64,000 bases of DNA. Source: an uncultured Acetobacterium sp. (GTDB taxonomy: Bacteria > Bacillota > Clostridia > Eubacteriales > Eubacteriaceae). The stretch spans positions 2,444,736-2,508,735 of the forward strand of contig NZ_OY760905.1 in assembly GCF_963664135.1 (NCBI RefSeq). The letters run 5' to 3'. Under the pieces are notes generated by a model that saw only the letters and a program-made list of their open reading frames with translations, ran no database searches and was not told the origin of the DNA. The position numbers were made by a program, and so were the translations under genes. Each line of letters begins with the position of its first letter. Position 1 is the stretch's first letter. Of this stretch, positions 16,318 to 24,825 are shown piece after piece.

Positions 16318-18900
16318 TCACGTCATATCATCCCGCAGTGCATCAATGATATTTTCTTTTTTGATCTTGCTAATGGCATACAGCATCGTAATGAATACCA
16401 CAAAAAGCACGCTGAACACGCTGATGGCCATGCTGCCCCAGGGGAATACAAAATCGATATTGTCCGTTCCGCCGAGAACCATCCCTTTGTAGATCAGCCA
16501 GGAAGCGATGGCCGCGATGGGAAGCCCGAAGAGTAGCGCCCTCAGGCCATAAAAGGCACACTCAAAATTCATCATCTTCTGGAAATCGCGGTCGGACATC
16601 CCCACCGAGCGGAGCATCGCAAGCTCTCGTCGACGCAGCTTGATATTGGTGGAAATCGTGTTAAACACGTTGGCAACCGCAATCAGCGAAATCATCATGA
16701 TAAACGTATACGCGAAGACGTTGGCAATGAAGATGTAATTGCGGCTTTCATCAAGCATCTTATAGGTATTGTAGAGGGTGTAATCGGCGGTAATTCCGGC
16801 GCCCTGAATCATCGTTTCCATTTCAGCCGTTGACTGGGTGGGGTTCGTTGAGCGAAAGGTTAAGCCCTTAACAGCCACCTCGGCATCGGTATTTTCAAAC
16901 TGCGCTTTGAGTGAATAAGGCGCCATCACCTTAAAAAAGAACGGAGTCTTCGAACCGATGTTTCCCGGGATCGGGAGTGTATCTGGCGGTACGATTTCGA
17001 CAAAGGTGAGGCTGACATTTTGACCCGGTTCTGTCGTTGGTTCTCCATTTGTTTCGGGAGCAATGGTAAGATTCAGGGAAGTACGTGCGAACAGATCACG
17101 AAGCTGACCAACCTCAGCCATTTGACTAGCCTGGCTCGGCATTTTGGCAACGGCGATCAATTTCGCATTGGATCCGGTATAATCCGCGGCCGGGAAGCCC
17201 AAGCCACTTAGCATATTCAGATAGGTACTGTTATCAAGAAACTGGATGTCCATGGGCAGATTAACCGTTTCGTCCGGCGCATGTGAACCGGCGGTTACCC
17301 AGTAATCGTCGGAAAGATCGCTTGCTTTGGCAGTACATGCATACTTCATCAGTGTTTGATACGAGCTTTCATAAACACCGTCGGCGGTTTTTAGTTTGTC
17401 ATAAAGCGGCAATAGTTCGCGATCGTCCATGCTCTGTGTGGCAAAGCCGATGTCATAGGTCGTAAAGGCGACTGATCGCTCGGCTGCTTGTTTCATATCC
17501 GTTACAAAAGCACTGGCCGAGACAAACAGCACGACGCTTAAAACAAGTGACAGCACAATGCTGCGATAGCCTTTCTTGTTGCGCTTAAAATTCTTTAGCG
17601 CCAGGGTTCCTTCCAAACCGTAAAGTCGCTGTGCCAGTTTTGATGTTTTCACGGCTTTGGATTCAACCTTGATCGTGTTGGTCTGGCGAATGCTCTCCAT
17701 TACGGGCGTGTTTGCAGCTTTCCGGGCGGGAATATAGGCCGAAATCAAAATCGTAACCATGCTAACCGCTGCCGCAACGACAATGACGGGGATCGACACG
17801 GTCAAGGTTAATGGGACGTTACTGTACATGACGTTGCCAAAATTCTCCGCGACAACGGAAATCACCAGGCTGATACTGCCGATGCCGACCAAAACGCCAA
17901 TCGGGATGCCGACCGCCCCGATACAAAGCCCCTCAAACAGCACCGAATTTCGTAGTTGCTTTGCTGTCGCGCCCACCGATGAAAGAATTCCGAACTGCCG
18001 GGTGCGTTCGTTCAGCGAGATGTTGAAGGCGTTATAAATCAGAAAAATCGAGCCGATCATGACAATGGCGACCAAAATGCCGCCAACTGCGTACAAAAAC
18101 AGGTTGAAGACATTATCGTCGGAAAGACCCATGAAGCGCAGCACATTATCGTTTAAGACGTAAACCCCTGCTCCGGCGGTGCTGTTTATGTAAGCCTGGA
18201 CACTGCGGGGGTTTGTCAGTGTGACAAAGAGGCTGAAACTGTCGGCTTGATCTTGGGCCGCGGCCTTTGTTATCAAGGTATATCCCGGGGCGGTTGATTC
18301 CTCAAAGCCGGGCCGTTGGTAGATGCCGACCACCGTGTAGGTTTGTTCGTCTTGGGGTACCAGTGTTTCGCCCCCGGCAGTGTACGGGTCGTGCTGACCG
18401 AGACTTTCATTGCCACTGATGCGGTTGCCGACAGCCAGTGAAAGCGTGTCACCCACCGCAAATTTAACACCGCCATTGGCGGCGACACTCCCTGAAACAA
18501 GAATCTCCCCGCTGTTTTGCGGCAGCCGGCCGGAAATCAGGTTGATGGACAAGGTATCAAAGGCTTCGGGACTGAATCCGGCGATAAATAGATACGGTTT
18601 GTCCGGGTTTTTACCGCCGTCAAGGGTGGCGTAGCCGATATTTTCAAATGCCGCGGTGTTAGCGACGCCCTCGTCGTGGTTTCGTTCCTGGACAAAAGTT
18701 GCCGGGACGTCCACAAACTCAATGTGCCAATCGCCGTATTTCTGGGCGGCGCCGTTGGTCAGATAGGTCAGCAGTGAAACGCCAAAAGTCGCAACGGCGG
18801 TGATCATGGCAGCAGACAGAACCACACCGATAATCGTGACAAGCGTTCGGGTACGGCTTTTGATCATGCTTTGCAGGGTGATTTTGGAAAAAATGTTCAT
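16318..18900 (-). CDS. FtsX-type ABC transporter permease (module 2)
   Basis: An 860-residue membrane protein with a first helix at 18-40, a triplet near 265-400, one near 450, a large external domain of ~280 residues and three final helices. Both FtsX domains are present (NERTRQFGILSSVGATAKQL and LRRRELAMLRSVGMS). Its ATG overlaps the ATPase stop by 4 bases. It is the membrane part of a second peptide-sensing or lipoprotein/drug-export type module, paralogous to 8152-10149 but with longer external loops, which suggests a different ligand. The stop is 18 bases from the WYL fragment. Confidence 0.88.
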   Translation of the reverse strand: MNIFSKITLQSMIKSRTRTLVTIIGVVLSAAMITAVATFGVSLLTYLTNGAAQKYGDWHIEFVDVPATFVQERNHDEGVANTAAFENIGYATLDGGKNPDKPYLFIAGFSPEAFDTLSINLISGRLPQNSGEILVSGSVAANGGVKFAVGDTLSLAVGNRISGNESLGQHDPYTAGGETLVPQDEQTYTVVGIYQRPGFEESTAPGYTLITKAAAQDQADSFSLFVTLTNPRSVQAYINSTAGAGVYVLNDNVLRFMGLSDDNVFNLFLYAVGGILVAIVMIGSIFLIYNAFNISLNERTRQFGILSSVGATAKQLRNSVLFEGLCIGAVGIPIGVLVGIGSISLVISVVAENFGNVMYSNVPLTLTVSIPVIVVAAAVSMVTILISAYIPARKAANTPVMESIRQTNTIKVESKAVKTSKLAQRLYGLEGTLALKNFKRNKKGYRSIVLSLVLSVVLFVSASAFVTDMKQAAERSVAFTTYDIGFATQSMDDRELLPLYDKLKTADGVYESSYQTLMKYACTAKASDLSDDYWVTAGSHAPDETVNLPMDIQFLDNSTYLNMLSGLGFPAADYTGSNAKLIAVAKMPSQASQMAEVGQLRDLFARTSLNLTIAPETNGEPTTEPGQNVSLTFVEIVPPDTLPIPGNIGSKTPFFFKVMAPYSLKAQFENTDAEVAVKGLTFRSTNPTQSTAEMETMIQGAGITADYTLYNTYKMLDESRNYIFIANVFAYTFIMMISLIAVANVFNTISTNIKLRRRELAMLRSVGMSDRDFQKMMNFECAFYGLRALLFGLPIAAIASWLIYKGMVLGGTDNIDFVFPWGSMAISVFSVLFVVFITMLYAISKIKKENIIDALRDDMT

Positions 18901-19580
18901 GGCCGCACCCGTTCGTCGCGGACGACTTGGCCGTCTGAGATGCCGATAATGCGGTCGGCTTGCAGAGCGATATTTTCGTCATGGGTGACGAGGAGCAGGG
19001 TCTGTCGATATTTTTGATTGCTTGTTTTCAGCAGTTTGATAATTTCATGGCCATTTCGGCTGTCTAAACTGCCGGTGGGTTCATCGGCCAGCATCAGCGC
19101 CGGGGCATTCATCAATGCCCGTCCGATCGAAACCCGTTGTTGCTGACCGCCCGAAAGCTGATTGGGTAAATGCGTTTGGCGGTCTTTAAGCCCCAGCATT
19201 TCCAGCAGGTCATCCAGCCGTTCAGCGTTGACCTTGCGCTTGTCCATCAGGATTGGTAGGGTGATGTTTTCGACCACATTCAGCGTCGGTATGAGGTTGT
19301 GAAACTGGTAAATCAGTCCAACCTGGCGCCGCCTGAAAATGGCCAGTTTTTCATTGTTTTGGGCATAGACATCCTGGCCGTCTAAAAACACCTTTCCGCT
19401 TGTTGGCACGTCGACACCGCCGATGATATGCAGCAATGTGGATTTGCCCGAGCCGGAGGAACCGATGATTGCGGTAAACTCCCCCTTTTCGATTGTAAGC
19501 GAAACATGATCCAAGGCGGTAACCTGGTTTTCGTCCTTGCCGTAGACCTTGCATAAATTTTCGATTTTTAAAAACTCCAT
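18897..19580 (-). CDS. ABC transporter ATPase (MacB/BceA type, module 2)
   Basis: A 227-residue ATPase of the same length and class as the module 1 protein: Walker A GSSGSGKST, signature [15 protein letters not shown], Walker B LMLADEPTGSLDS, LLVTHDENIA. It overlaps the permease start by 4 bases. AGGAGAC lies before the ATG. A response-regulator-like direct repeat lies upstream of its -10, between it and the kinase gene. Confidence 0.93.
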   Translation of the reverse strand: MEFLKIENLCKVYGKDENQVTALDHVSLTIEKGEFTAIIGSSGSGKSTLLHIIGGVDVPTSGKVFLDGQDVYAQNNEKLAIFRRRQVGLIYQFHNLIPTLNVVENITLPILMDKRKVNAERLDDLLEMLGLKDRQTHLPNQLSGGQQQRVSIGRALMNAPALMLADEPTGSLDSRNGHEIIKLLKTSNQKYRQTLLLVTHDENIALQADRIIGISDGQVVRDERVRP

Positions 19581-19612
19581 TATGTGAGTCTCCTTTCTGA
19601 TGGTTTACCCAT

Positions 19613-19654
19613 ATAATAGCAGCTTCAACTTACATCGTTGTGACTTTCCGGTGA
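19613..19654 (-). promoter_or_regulatory. Promoter of ABC module 2 with direct-repeat operator
   Basis: Minus-strand TATTAT (complement at 19613-19618) with two TCAC elements 11 bp apart upstream (complement GTGA at 19640-19643 and 19651-19654). The repeat spacing matches the module 1 site, pointing to a common type of OmpR-class binding site. Confidence 0.55.
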
Positions 19655-19662
19655 GAGATTCG

Positions 19663-20670
19663 TCACTTTGGGAAACGAAGGGCAAAGAGTGCGCCGCCCT
19701 TGGGGTGATTTTTGGCGGTAATCGTCCCGCCCTGCCGGGTGATAATCATCTTGCAGAGCGCCAGGCCAATCCCGTATCCGGTAGCGCTTTGGTTTTTACC
19801 ACGATAAAAGCGGTCAAACAGACGGGGTAAATCGTCTTCTTTAAAGCCCACACCGCTGTCATGGATGGTAATCTCGGTAAACAGTGGGTTGTCCGTGCAG
19901 ACAATCTCAATCGTCTCGCTTTTGCCAGTGCTCTCAATTTGATCAATGCTATCAATGCAATTTTTAAGGATATTTTGAAGTGCTTCTGAAAGCCAACTGG
20001 AATCACCCTGAATCATCAGCCTTTTCGGGACATCTATTTGTATATCAATAGTGTGCAGTTCCATTGGGATTAAAAACGGGCGCAGTGCGGCGCAAATCAA
20101 GCTGCTAACGTCGATTGGTTCGCTTTGGAACACCACAATGCCCGCATCCAGGCGGGATAATTTTAGGAGCGAAGTTAGCAGCCAATCCATCTGCACCAGC
20201 AATTCTTCGGTTTCCCGCACCAAGGCTTTCCGCTCGTTTTCAGCAGGGTTGTTGGCTAACAATGACAAAATGAGGTTCACAGATGTCAGTGGGGTGCGAA
20301 GTTGGTGGGCGATGTCGGCCAGCGAATCGGCAAGGTTTGTTTTTTCTTTTTTCAGGGCGTCGTTTTGTTCCCGAATGCGCAGCGTCATTTTGGTTATCTC
20401 GCTGTGCAAAATGGAAAGTTCGCCCTCGTCCGCTTCACCAATATACAGGTTGTCAGTATTATGAAGGATCTGATCGATTTGATTTGAAATCTGCGCAATG
20501 CTCTGGTAGCGGGCTTTGGTAAATGCAAAAAATGCCGCGCCAAAGGCGGCGGCAGAAGCAATAGTAAGAATTCCCGCCGCGGTATTGATCACAAATCCCA
20601 GCATCACAGCGACGGCAGCGATTAAGGCGAATACAATGACAAACTGCCGAAACTCTCTATTCCGAAGCAT
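19663..20670 (-). CDS. Sensor histidine kinase with two membrane helices (module 2)
   Basis: A 335-residue kinase. Residues 9-30 and 33-51 are membrane helices with almost no external loop, as in intramembrane-sensing kinases that depend on an ABC permease for input. The H box is ADIAHQLRTPLTS (His122), N box LQNILKNCIDS, G1 DSGVGFKEDD and G2 YGIGLALCKMI. It overlaps the upstream response-regulator gene by 14 bases. The cytosolic part aligns with the whole of the module 1 kinase. Confidence 0.9.
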   Translation of the reverse strand: MLRNREFRQFVIVFALIAAVAVMLGFVINTAAGILTIASAAAFGAAFFAFTKARYQSIAQISNQIDQILHNTDNLYIGEADEGELSILHSEITKMTLRIREQNDALKKEKTNLADSLADIAHQLRTPLTSVNLILSLLANNPAENERKALVRETEELLVQMDWLLTSLLKLSRLDAGIVVFQSEPIDVSSLICAALRPFLIPMELHTIDIQIDVPKRLMIQGDSSWLSEALQNILKNCIDSIDQIESTGKSETIEIVCTDNPLFTEITIHDSGVGFKEDDLPRLFDRFYRGKNQSATGYGIGLALCKMIITRQGGTITAKNHPKGGALFALRFPK

Positions 20671-21343
20671 ACTCGTCTCCCAATCGATACCCCGTCCCGC
20701 GCACGGTCAGAATGATTTGCGGGTTGGTGGGATCAGTCTCGATCTTCTCCCGCAGGCGTTTGATGTACACGGTCAAGGTATTGTCATTGACAAACTCCCC
20801 TGCCGCATCCCACAATTCATCTAGCAGCTGACCCCTCGTGATTATATTTTTAGGATTGCTGATAAATACTAGCAGCAAGCGATATTCAAGTGCTGACAGA
20901 AAAACCTCGTGGCCGTTTTTTTTCACCAGGCCGCTGGCTGTATCAACATGAAGCCCGCGAATTTCAAAAGCCGCTGGCGAACGCCCGCTTTTTCGCAGGG
21001 CGGTGCCAATGCGCGCAATCAATTCCCGGGGCCGAAACGGCTTGGTGATATAGTCGTCGGCACCCATGTTCAGCCCGGTAACAACACTGGCCTCATCGCC
21101 GGAAGCGGTCAGAAAGATAACCGGAATATCCCCGGTTGCTTTGATTTCCGTGCAAACCGTAAAGCCATTTCCGTCAGGCAAAGAAATATCAACCAGTGCC
21201 AAGTCAAATTTATTCCCGGCCAGGCCGGCCAGGGCGTCACTCCGGGTCGGAGCGTGGGTGACTTTAAACCCTTCCGCGTGGAGCAACAGGGTCAGATTTT
21301 TAGCAATGGTCGGATCGTCCTCAACCAAAAATATATGTTTCAT
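20657..21343 (-). CDS. OmpR-family response regulator (module 2)
   Basis: A 228-residue regulator with IFLVEDD, phosphorylated aspartate in LALVDISLPDGNG, switch lysine in DYITKPFRPRELIARI, and a winged helix with NDNTLTVYIKRLREKI. It is the first gene of module 2 and likely binds the TCAC repeats before the ABC genes. About half of its residues match the module 1 regulator by eye, so cross-talk is possible. Confidence 0.92.
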   Translation of the reverse strand: MKHIFLVEDDPTIAKNLTLLLHAEGFKVTHAPTRSDALAGLAGNKFDLALVDISLPDGNGFTVCTEIKATGDIPVIFLTASGDEASVVTGLNMGADDYITKPFRPRELIARIGTALRKSGRSPAAFEIRGLHVDTASGLVKKNGHEVFLSALEYRLLLVFISNPKNIITRGQLLDELWDAAGEFVNDNTLTVYIKRLREKIETDPTNPQIILTVRGTGYRLGDEYASE

Positions 21344-21462
21344 TTATTATCACCATCCTTAACTTTAATGCTTCTATATTGTATTTCTTTTGACGGAAAT
21401 ATTCAAGTTGAGGTATAATACAAAAAAATACAGGAACGTGCCAGAGTCATGGAAAGAAAGCG

Positions 21463-21502
21463 CATGACAAACGAAACATCCCCGAGTCATATGTTTGTGG
21501 TG
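21463..21502 (+). repeat. Dispersed 40-bp REP-like repeat, copy f
   Basis: CATGACAAACGAAACATCCC followed by CGAGTCATATGTTTGTGGTG. Ungapped alignment with copies at 15077 and 27333. It lies in the divergent gap between the module 2 regulator and the ECF sigma gene. Confidence 0.82.
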
Positions 21503-21557
21503 TATCGCAAACACCGGTCATTCATAAAAAATAGGAAGTTTGTTTCCGGTGGGAAGC

Positions 21558-22355
21558 ATGGTGATAATGATGAGTAACAATTCTGACTACGTCGATTTAC
21601 AGATGGAACTAGAGAACCTGATCATACAGGATTATGATAAATTATATGCTTGTGCATTCAGAATGGTTGAGAATCATCAGGATACGGAGGATGTTCTTCA
21701 GAATGCGTTTTTTAATGCCTATAAAAATTTAAGTAAATTTAGACGTGAAGCAAAACTATTCACCTGGCTATACCGGATTGTCATAAACGAGTGTTACAAG
21801 TATTTCAACTATATAAATAAGCTGCCACTGGTCAGAATAACCGAAAATTTAGGCGTTACCGAAAAAGAATTCTTTGACAGCATCGAATACAATTGTGATT
21901 TTGACGATGATTTGGTTATGGATGAACTGCGCGAAAAATGTCTGCAAGCTTTTTTAAAATGCCTGCCCAAAAAGCAACGGGTATGTTTTTTGCTAAAAAC
22001 CTGTACCGATCTCAAAAACAAAGAAATAGCAGAGATCCTGGATATGTCAGTTGAAAATGTTAAGGTTACGCTGTTCAGAGGAAGAAAGCATCTTCAGGAG
22101 TTGTTTGAAATGCGATGCAGCTTGATTGATCCTCAGAAGCCATGTAAATGTCAGCTATGGGTAAAATATATGGATGATCACAGTCTTCCGCTTCCGACTG
22201 GCTATAATCAGCCGAAAACAGATGAATTACGAAAGGCGCATTTTAAAAATCTGACTTTACTTAAAAAGATAGACTATCTATATACCGTCGAACAAAAATC
22301 TGACAAAAAAGAAATATCAGATAAAATTAAAAAAATTACCGCTAATATTGTGTAA
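21558..22355 (+). CDS. ECF-type RNA polymerase sigma factor
   Basis: About 265 residues. Region 2 begins near residue 22 (DYDKLYACAFRMVENHQDTEDVLQ, with FLWLYRI-like FTWLYRIVINECYKY), and region 4 covers residues 115-170 (LPKKQRVCFLLKTCTDLKNKEIAEIL, MSVENVKVTLFRGRKHL). After region 4 comes an unusual extension of about 85 residues with CKCQLWVKYM, possibly a small cysteine cluster, and a basic tail. No anti-sigma gene follows; the next gene is a DUF3795 protein. Several ATG codons are clustered (21558, 21567, 21570); GGTGGG precedes the first. Confidence 0.85.
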   Translation: MVIMMSNNSDYVDLQMELENLIIQDYDKLYACAFRMVENHQDTEDVLQNAFFNAYKNLSKFRREAKLFTWLYRIVINECYKYFNYINKLPLVRITENLGVTEKEFFDSIEYNCDFDDDLVMDELREKCLQAFLKCLPKKQRVCFLLKTCTDLKNKEIAEILDMSVENVKVTLFRGRKHLQELFEMRCSLIDPQKPCKCQLWVKYMDDHSLPLPTGYNQPKTDELRKAHFKNLTLLKKIDYLYTVEQKSDKKEISDKIKKITANIV

Positions 22356-22437
22356 CCTTTTTTATAAACAAGTATCTAAGATAATATAGAGCAATTTTAA
22401 CAGAATTGCGGAAATATTTATTTGGAGGATGTTTACT

Positions 22438-22869
22438 ATGAAAGAAAAAATTGTTGCACCATGTGGAATTGATTGTTTTAACTGTGAAATGTACGAGGAT
22501 AATGTTACCGATGAATTTCAGAAAAGATTGTCGGAGTCAACGAAGATACCTAAAGAAAAAATAACCTGTAAAGGCTGTACTGAAGGGAATATATGTCTTC
22601 TTTTGAAAATCCAGGGGAAAAATTGCAAAACACTGGATTGTGTTAATCAAAAGAGCGTTGATTACTGCTTCAATTGCGCTGATTTTCCGTGTAAATATCT
22701 GATGCCGCTGGCAGACGGTGCCGGAAAATTTCCGCAGAATATAAAATTGTATAATCTTTGCCTGATGAAAAAAATCGGCGTCGACAATTGGGCTGAGCAG
22801 GCAGCAGATATCAGGCATACATATTTTAATAAAAAAATTGCAATTGGTGAGGGTGGAAGCGAGGCGTGA
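22438..22869 (+). CDS. DUF3795 cysteine-rich protein
   Basis: A 143-residue protein with APCGIDCFNCEMY at the N-terminus and further cysteines in CKGCTEGNICLL, CKTLDC and YCFNCADFPCKYL. This cysteine pattern defines DUF3795, a family presumed to bind zinc or an iron-sulfur cluster; its function is unknown. GGAGG lies 11 bases before the ATG. It probably shares a transcript with the sigma factor. A second, shorter member is at 27031-27294. Confidence 0.85.
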   Translation: MKEKIVAPCGIDCFNCEMYEDNVTDEFQKRLSESTKIPKEKITCKGCTEGNICLLLKIQGKNCKTLDCVNQKSVDYCFNCADFPCKYLMPLADGAGKFPQNIKLYNLCLMKKIGVDNWAEQAADIRHTYFNKKIAIGEGGSEA

Positions 22870-22922
22870 TACAGATAAAGTCAGCCGCGCAGATCAGCCC
22901 CCCCAACCATGATTGATATTAG

Positions 22923-23036
22923 ATGACTAAAGACGATTTTCTGACAGTTTCAGATTTTATCCGGTTTTTTTGAGGAAGAAAATCCGGATGAATGTCTGGA
23001 AATCAACTTAAAAAAAGATGGCGTGATTATAATAAG
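22923..23036 (+). pseudogene. Frameshifted gene fragment
   Basis: ATG at 22923 reads MTKDDFLTVSDFIRFF then TGA. Moving one frame gives EEENPDECLEINLKKDGVII, a protein-like continuation, which runs into the repeat hairpin at 23034. A poly-T run at the frameshift (TTTTTT) suggests slippage damage. The parent family is not recognised. Confidence 0.5.
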
Positions 23037-23098
23037 GGGACGTTTCATGACATGTGTTAAAAAACATGTTATGAAACGTCCCCTTGTCATATTTGTCA
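23034..23098. repeat. REP-like repeat arranged as a long hairpin, copy j
   Basis: Arms 23034-23055 and 23064-23085 pair over 22 positions with one G-T mismatch and an 8-base loop. Each arm holds GGGGACGTTTCAT or its complement, and the right side continues with TTGTCATATTTGTCAT, matching the right half of the dispersed 40-bp repeat. It may also end transcription from both sides. Confidence 0.75.
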
Positions 23099-23118
23099 TA
23101 ATATCCTCAAGTTTTTGA

Positions 23119-23472
23119 TTAATATTTAGCAGGATTCTTATTCATACCCACGAATAGATGATTGAAAAAAACAATGATGAAAGCGGCAAGTAGTGAATTA
23201 AGAAAACCACCCATACTGATATTGGCCACAAAATGGTCAGCAATCATAATCGTCCAGGCATTCACAATGAAACTGAATAAACCCAGGGTGAGAAGGCTAA
23301 GCGGTAGGGTAATCAATAGCAGAATCGGCTTTAATAATAAATTGACTCCCAACAGAACCAATCCCATGATCAGCAGTGCTGGGATACTGTCGATCTGAAT
23401 CGTATAAGAGATGAGTGACAAACAATAGATCGTCACAATGATTGATAGATATTCCATAAGCAGTTTTGTCAT
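23119..23472 (-). CDS. YvlD-like membrane protein (phage holin 4 superfamily)
   Basis: A 117-residue protein with four membrane helices and the family signature LLLGVNLLLKPILLLITLPL. These proteins, annotated after mycobacteriophage holins, are normal chromosomal envelope proteins in Firmicutes; in Bacillus subtilis YvlD is encoded with YvlA, YvlB and YvlC and responds to cell-wall stress. The last gene of a four-gene minus-strand unit that starts with a DUF2089 regulator. Confidence 0.82.
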   Translation of the reverse strand: MTKLLMEYLSIIVTIYCLSLISYTIQIDSIPALLIMGLVLLGVNLLLKPILLLITLPLSLLTLGLFSFIVNAWTIMIADHFVANISMGGFLNSLLAAFIIVFFNHLFVGMNKNPAKY

Positions 23473-23491
23473 TTTTACCTCCCTAAATAGG

Positions 23492-23806
23492 TTATCTGAT
23501 TTTAATCAAAACCTTGACTTTATCAGTGCTGACATCGATAAGATCATAGGGTTCATCGCCGTTTAAAGACTGCAGCAGTTTGATGACATCAATAAAGAGT
23601 TCTTTCGCTAAGTGGATTGAAATACGGGAGGATGGATTCGGAGCAGCTGCTTTTGGTGCAAAAAAACAGCCAATGACCAGAATGTCCAGAAAACAATCCA
23701 GTAATTCTTCAAAGATATACAATGGGATTGGAAAGGGGATCTTTATAAATCGCCTGTCCTCAATCTCAAGCCGGATCCACAATGCATGGAATCCCTTAAT
23801 CGACAT
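23492..23806 (-). CDS. Hypothetical protein in the YvlB/YvlD operon
   Basis: A 104-residue protein, MSIKGFHALWIRLEIEDRRF, with a hydrophobic central segment (LLDCFLDILVIGCFF) and a C-terminal beta-rich tail ending VKVLIKIR. No family recognised. It overlaps the end of the upstream gene by 11 bases, which argues for a real, translationally coupled gene. Confidence 0.7.
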   Translation of the reverse strand: MSIKGFHALWIRLEIEDRRFIKIPFPIPLYIFEELLDCFLDILVIGCFFAPKAAAPNPSSRISIHLAKELFIDVIKLLQSLNGDEPYDLIDVSTDKVKVLIKIR

Positions 23807-24233
23807 ATACCCGTACCTTAATCATCGATTGGCTACTTTCATCCCAGGCTTCCACCTCAATAATATTCGGTTCATCCAGCGTACCGTTGATCACCTCTTC
23901 AATGATTTTCGCAAAATCGATGCTGGAAATATCGATCCCTTTGGATTCCATATCTTTTCTGGCATCGGGAGGAATCATCGCAGTCATCTTGTCGGCGATT
24001 TCACCAATCGTGGTCAAAAGACCGATCGGGATATTGACATTCACATTAACGGAATTGTTATCTGAGGTGACTTTTATCCTGAAAAATTTATAATTATGTT
24101 TTTTGGTGGTTGCAACGACGGGAATCATTGCCGCTTCCTTGGTCATATTTAGTGCGTCAAGAAGTTCCATCCCTTCGGCAGCCGTAATTTGCCCTTTTTC
24201 GATCATTTCTAGAATTTTTTGTTGTTCGTTCAT
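23796..24233 (-). CDS. YvlB-like protein with SHOCT-like N-terminus
   Basis: A 145-residue protein. The first 28 residues (ILEMIEKGQITAAEGMELLDAL) form the short helical motif found at the start of YvlB-type envelope-stress proteins. The rest is beta-rich (KFFRIKVTSDNNSVNVNVNIP). A similar helical motif ends the preceding DUF2089 protein (ILDQLSNGEITSKEATERI), suggesting the two interact. The ATG at 24233 has GGAGG 8 bases upstream; a GTG one codon earlier is possible. Confidence 0.75.
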   Translation of the reverse strand: MNEQQKILEMIEKGQITAAEGMELLDALNMTKEAAMIPVVATTKKHNYKFFRIKVTSDNNSVNVNVNIPIGLLTTIGEIADKMTAMIPPDARKDMESKGIDISSIDFAKIIEEVINGTLDEPNIIEVEAWDESSQSMIKVRVYVD

Positions 24234-24249
24234 CACTTAAACCTCCGTT

Positions 24250-24639
24250 TTATAAATTTTTTATTCGTTCCGTTGCTTCTTTTGAGGTGATTTCACCGTT
24301 AGACAGCTGATCCAGGATTTCATTTCTGACCGCTGTTTTATCTTCTTTTTCCTTAATTAGTTCTTTTGATAGTACTTCATAGCCCAGACCTCTGATGACC
24401 GTATCCAGTTTACCGCGAACCGTTGGGTAAGAGATCCCCAACTCTTTTTCAACATCCTTGATATTTCCCCGACACTTGATGAATACTTTGATAAATTCAA
24501 GATCTTCATCCGGCAGACGACAGAATTCGCATGGTTGGAAGTTTCCTTCTATGGTAGTTGCGCACTTGGGACAATTGAGTTTAGTGATGGAAAGTTTTTC
24601 ATCACAGACCGGGCATTTACCCGGAGCTTTGTATTTCAT
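24250..24639 (-). CDS. DUF2089 zinc-ribbon/HTH regulator
   Basis: A 129-residue protein with an N-terminal zinc ribbon (CPVC, CPKC, then CEFC), a helix-turn-helix like that of sigma factors (RGNIKDVEKELGISYPTVRGKL) and a C-terminal short helical motif. It is the first gene of the operon and has its own sigma-A promoter, so it is likely the local regulator of the envelope genes downstream. Confidence 0.85.
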   Translation of the reverse strand: MKYKAPGKCPVCDEKLSITKLNCPKCATTIEGNFQPCEFCRLPDEDLEFIKVFIKCRGNIKDVEKELGISYPTVRGKLDTVIRGLGYEVLSKELIKEKEDKTAVRNEILDQLSNGEITSKEATERIKNL

Positions 24640-24671
24640 GATTTCACCATCCTTATTGGTTATTTGAGTAT

Positions 24672-24700
24672 AATATAACGCATATTATTGAATAGGTCAA
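24672..24700 (-). promoter_or_regulatory. Promoter of the DUF2089 operon
   Basis: On the minus strand TTGACC (complement 24695-24700), 17 bases, TATATT (complement 24672-24677), 33 bases before the ATG. A second possible -10 TATACT overlaps slightly downstream. Confidence 0.7.
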
Positions 24701-24706
24701 TAATAT

Positions 24707-24744
24707 AATTAATAATATTAATATACATGTTAATATTATTAATT
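24707..24744. promoter_or_regulatory. AT-only 15-bp inverted repeat
   Basis: Arms AATTAATAATATTAA (24707-24721) and its exact complement (24730-24744) with an 8-base loop, just upstream of the -35 of the DUF2089 operon. It could be an operator for that operon or a terminator for the MATE gene; it lacks the GC stem expected of a terminator. Confidence 0.6.
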
Positions 24745-24825
24745 TTATGTTGTGGATTGATTAGTTTTCATGGAAAGTCTGAGCAAAGACGGGAAAAATA
24801 GGTTAATATCAGCCGTTTCGCTGTA

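Noticed and set aside
12814-21572. Shared ATGGTGATAATGATG leader before selO and the ECF sigma gene
   Set aside because: Identical 15 bases at both starts are intriguing, and both genes follow a repeat copy, but without more examples chance or start-codon bias cannot be excluded.
23119-23472. Prophage remnant suggested by holin-like protein
   Set aside because: The protein is of the YvlD type and belongs to a DUF2089/YvlB envelope operon; no other phage gene is near.
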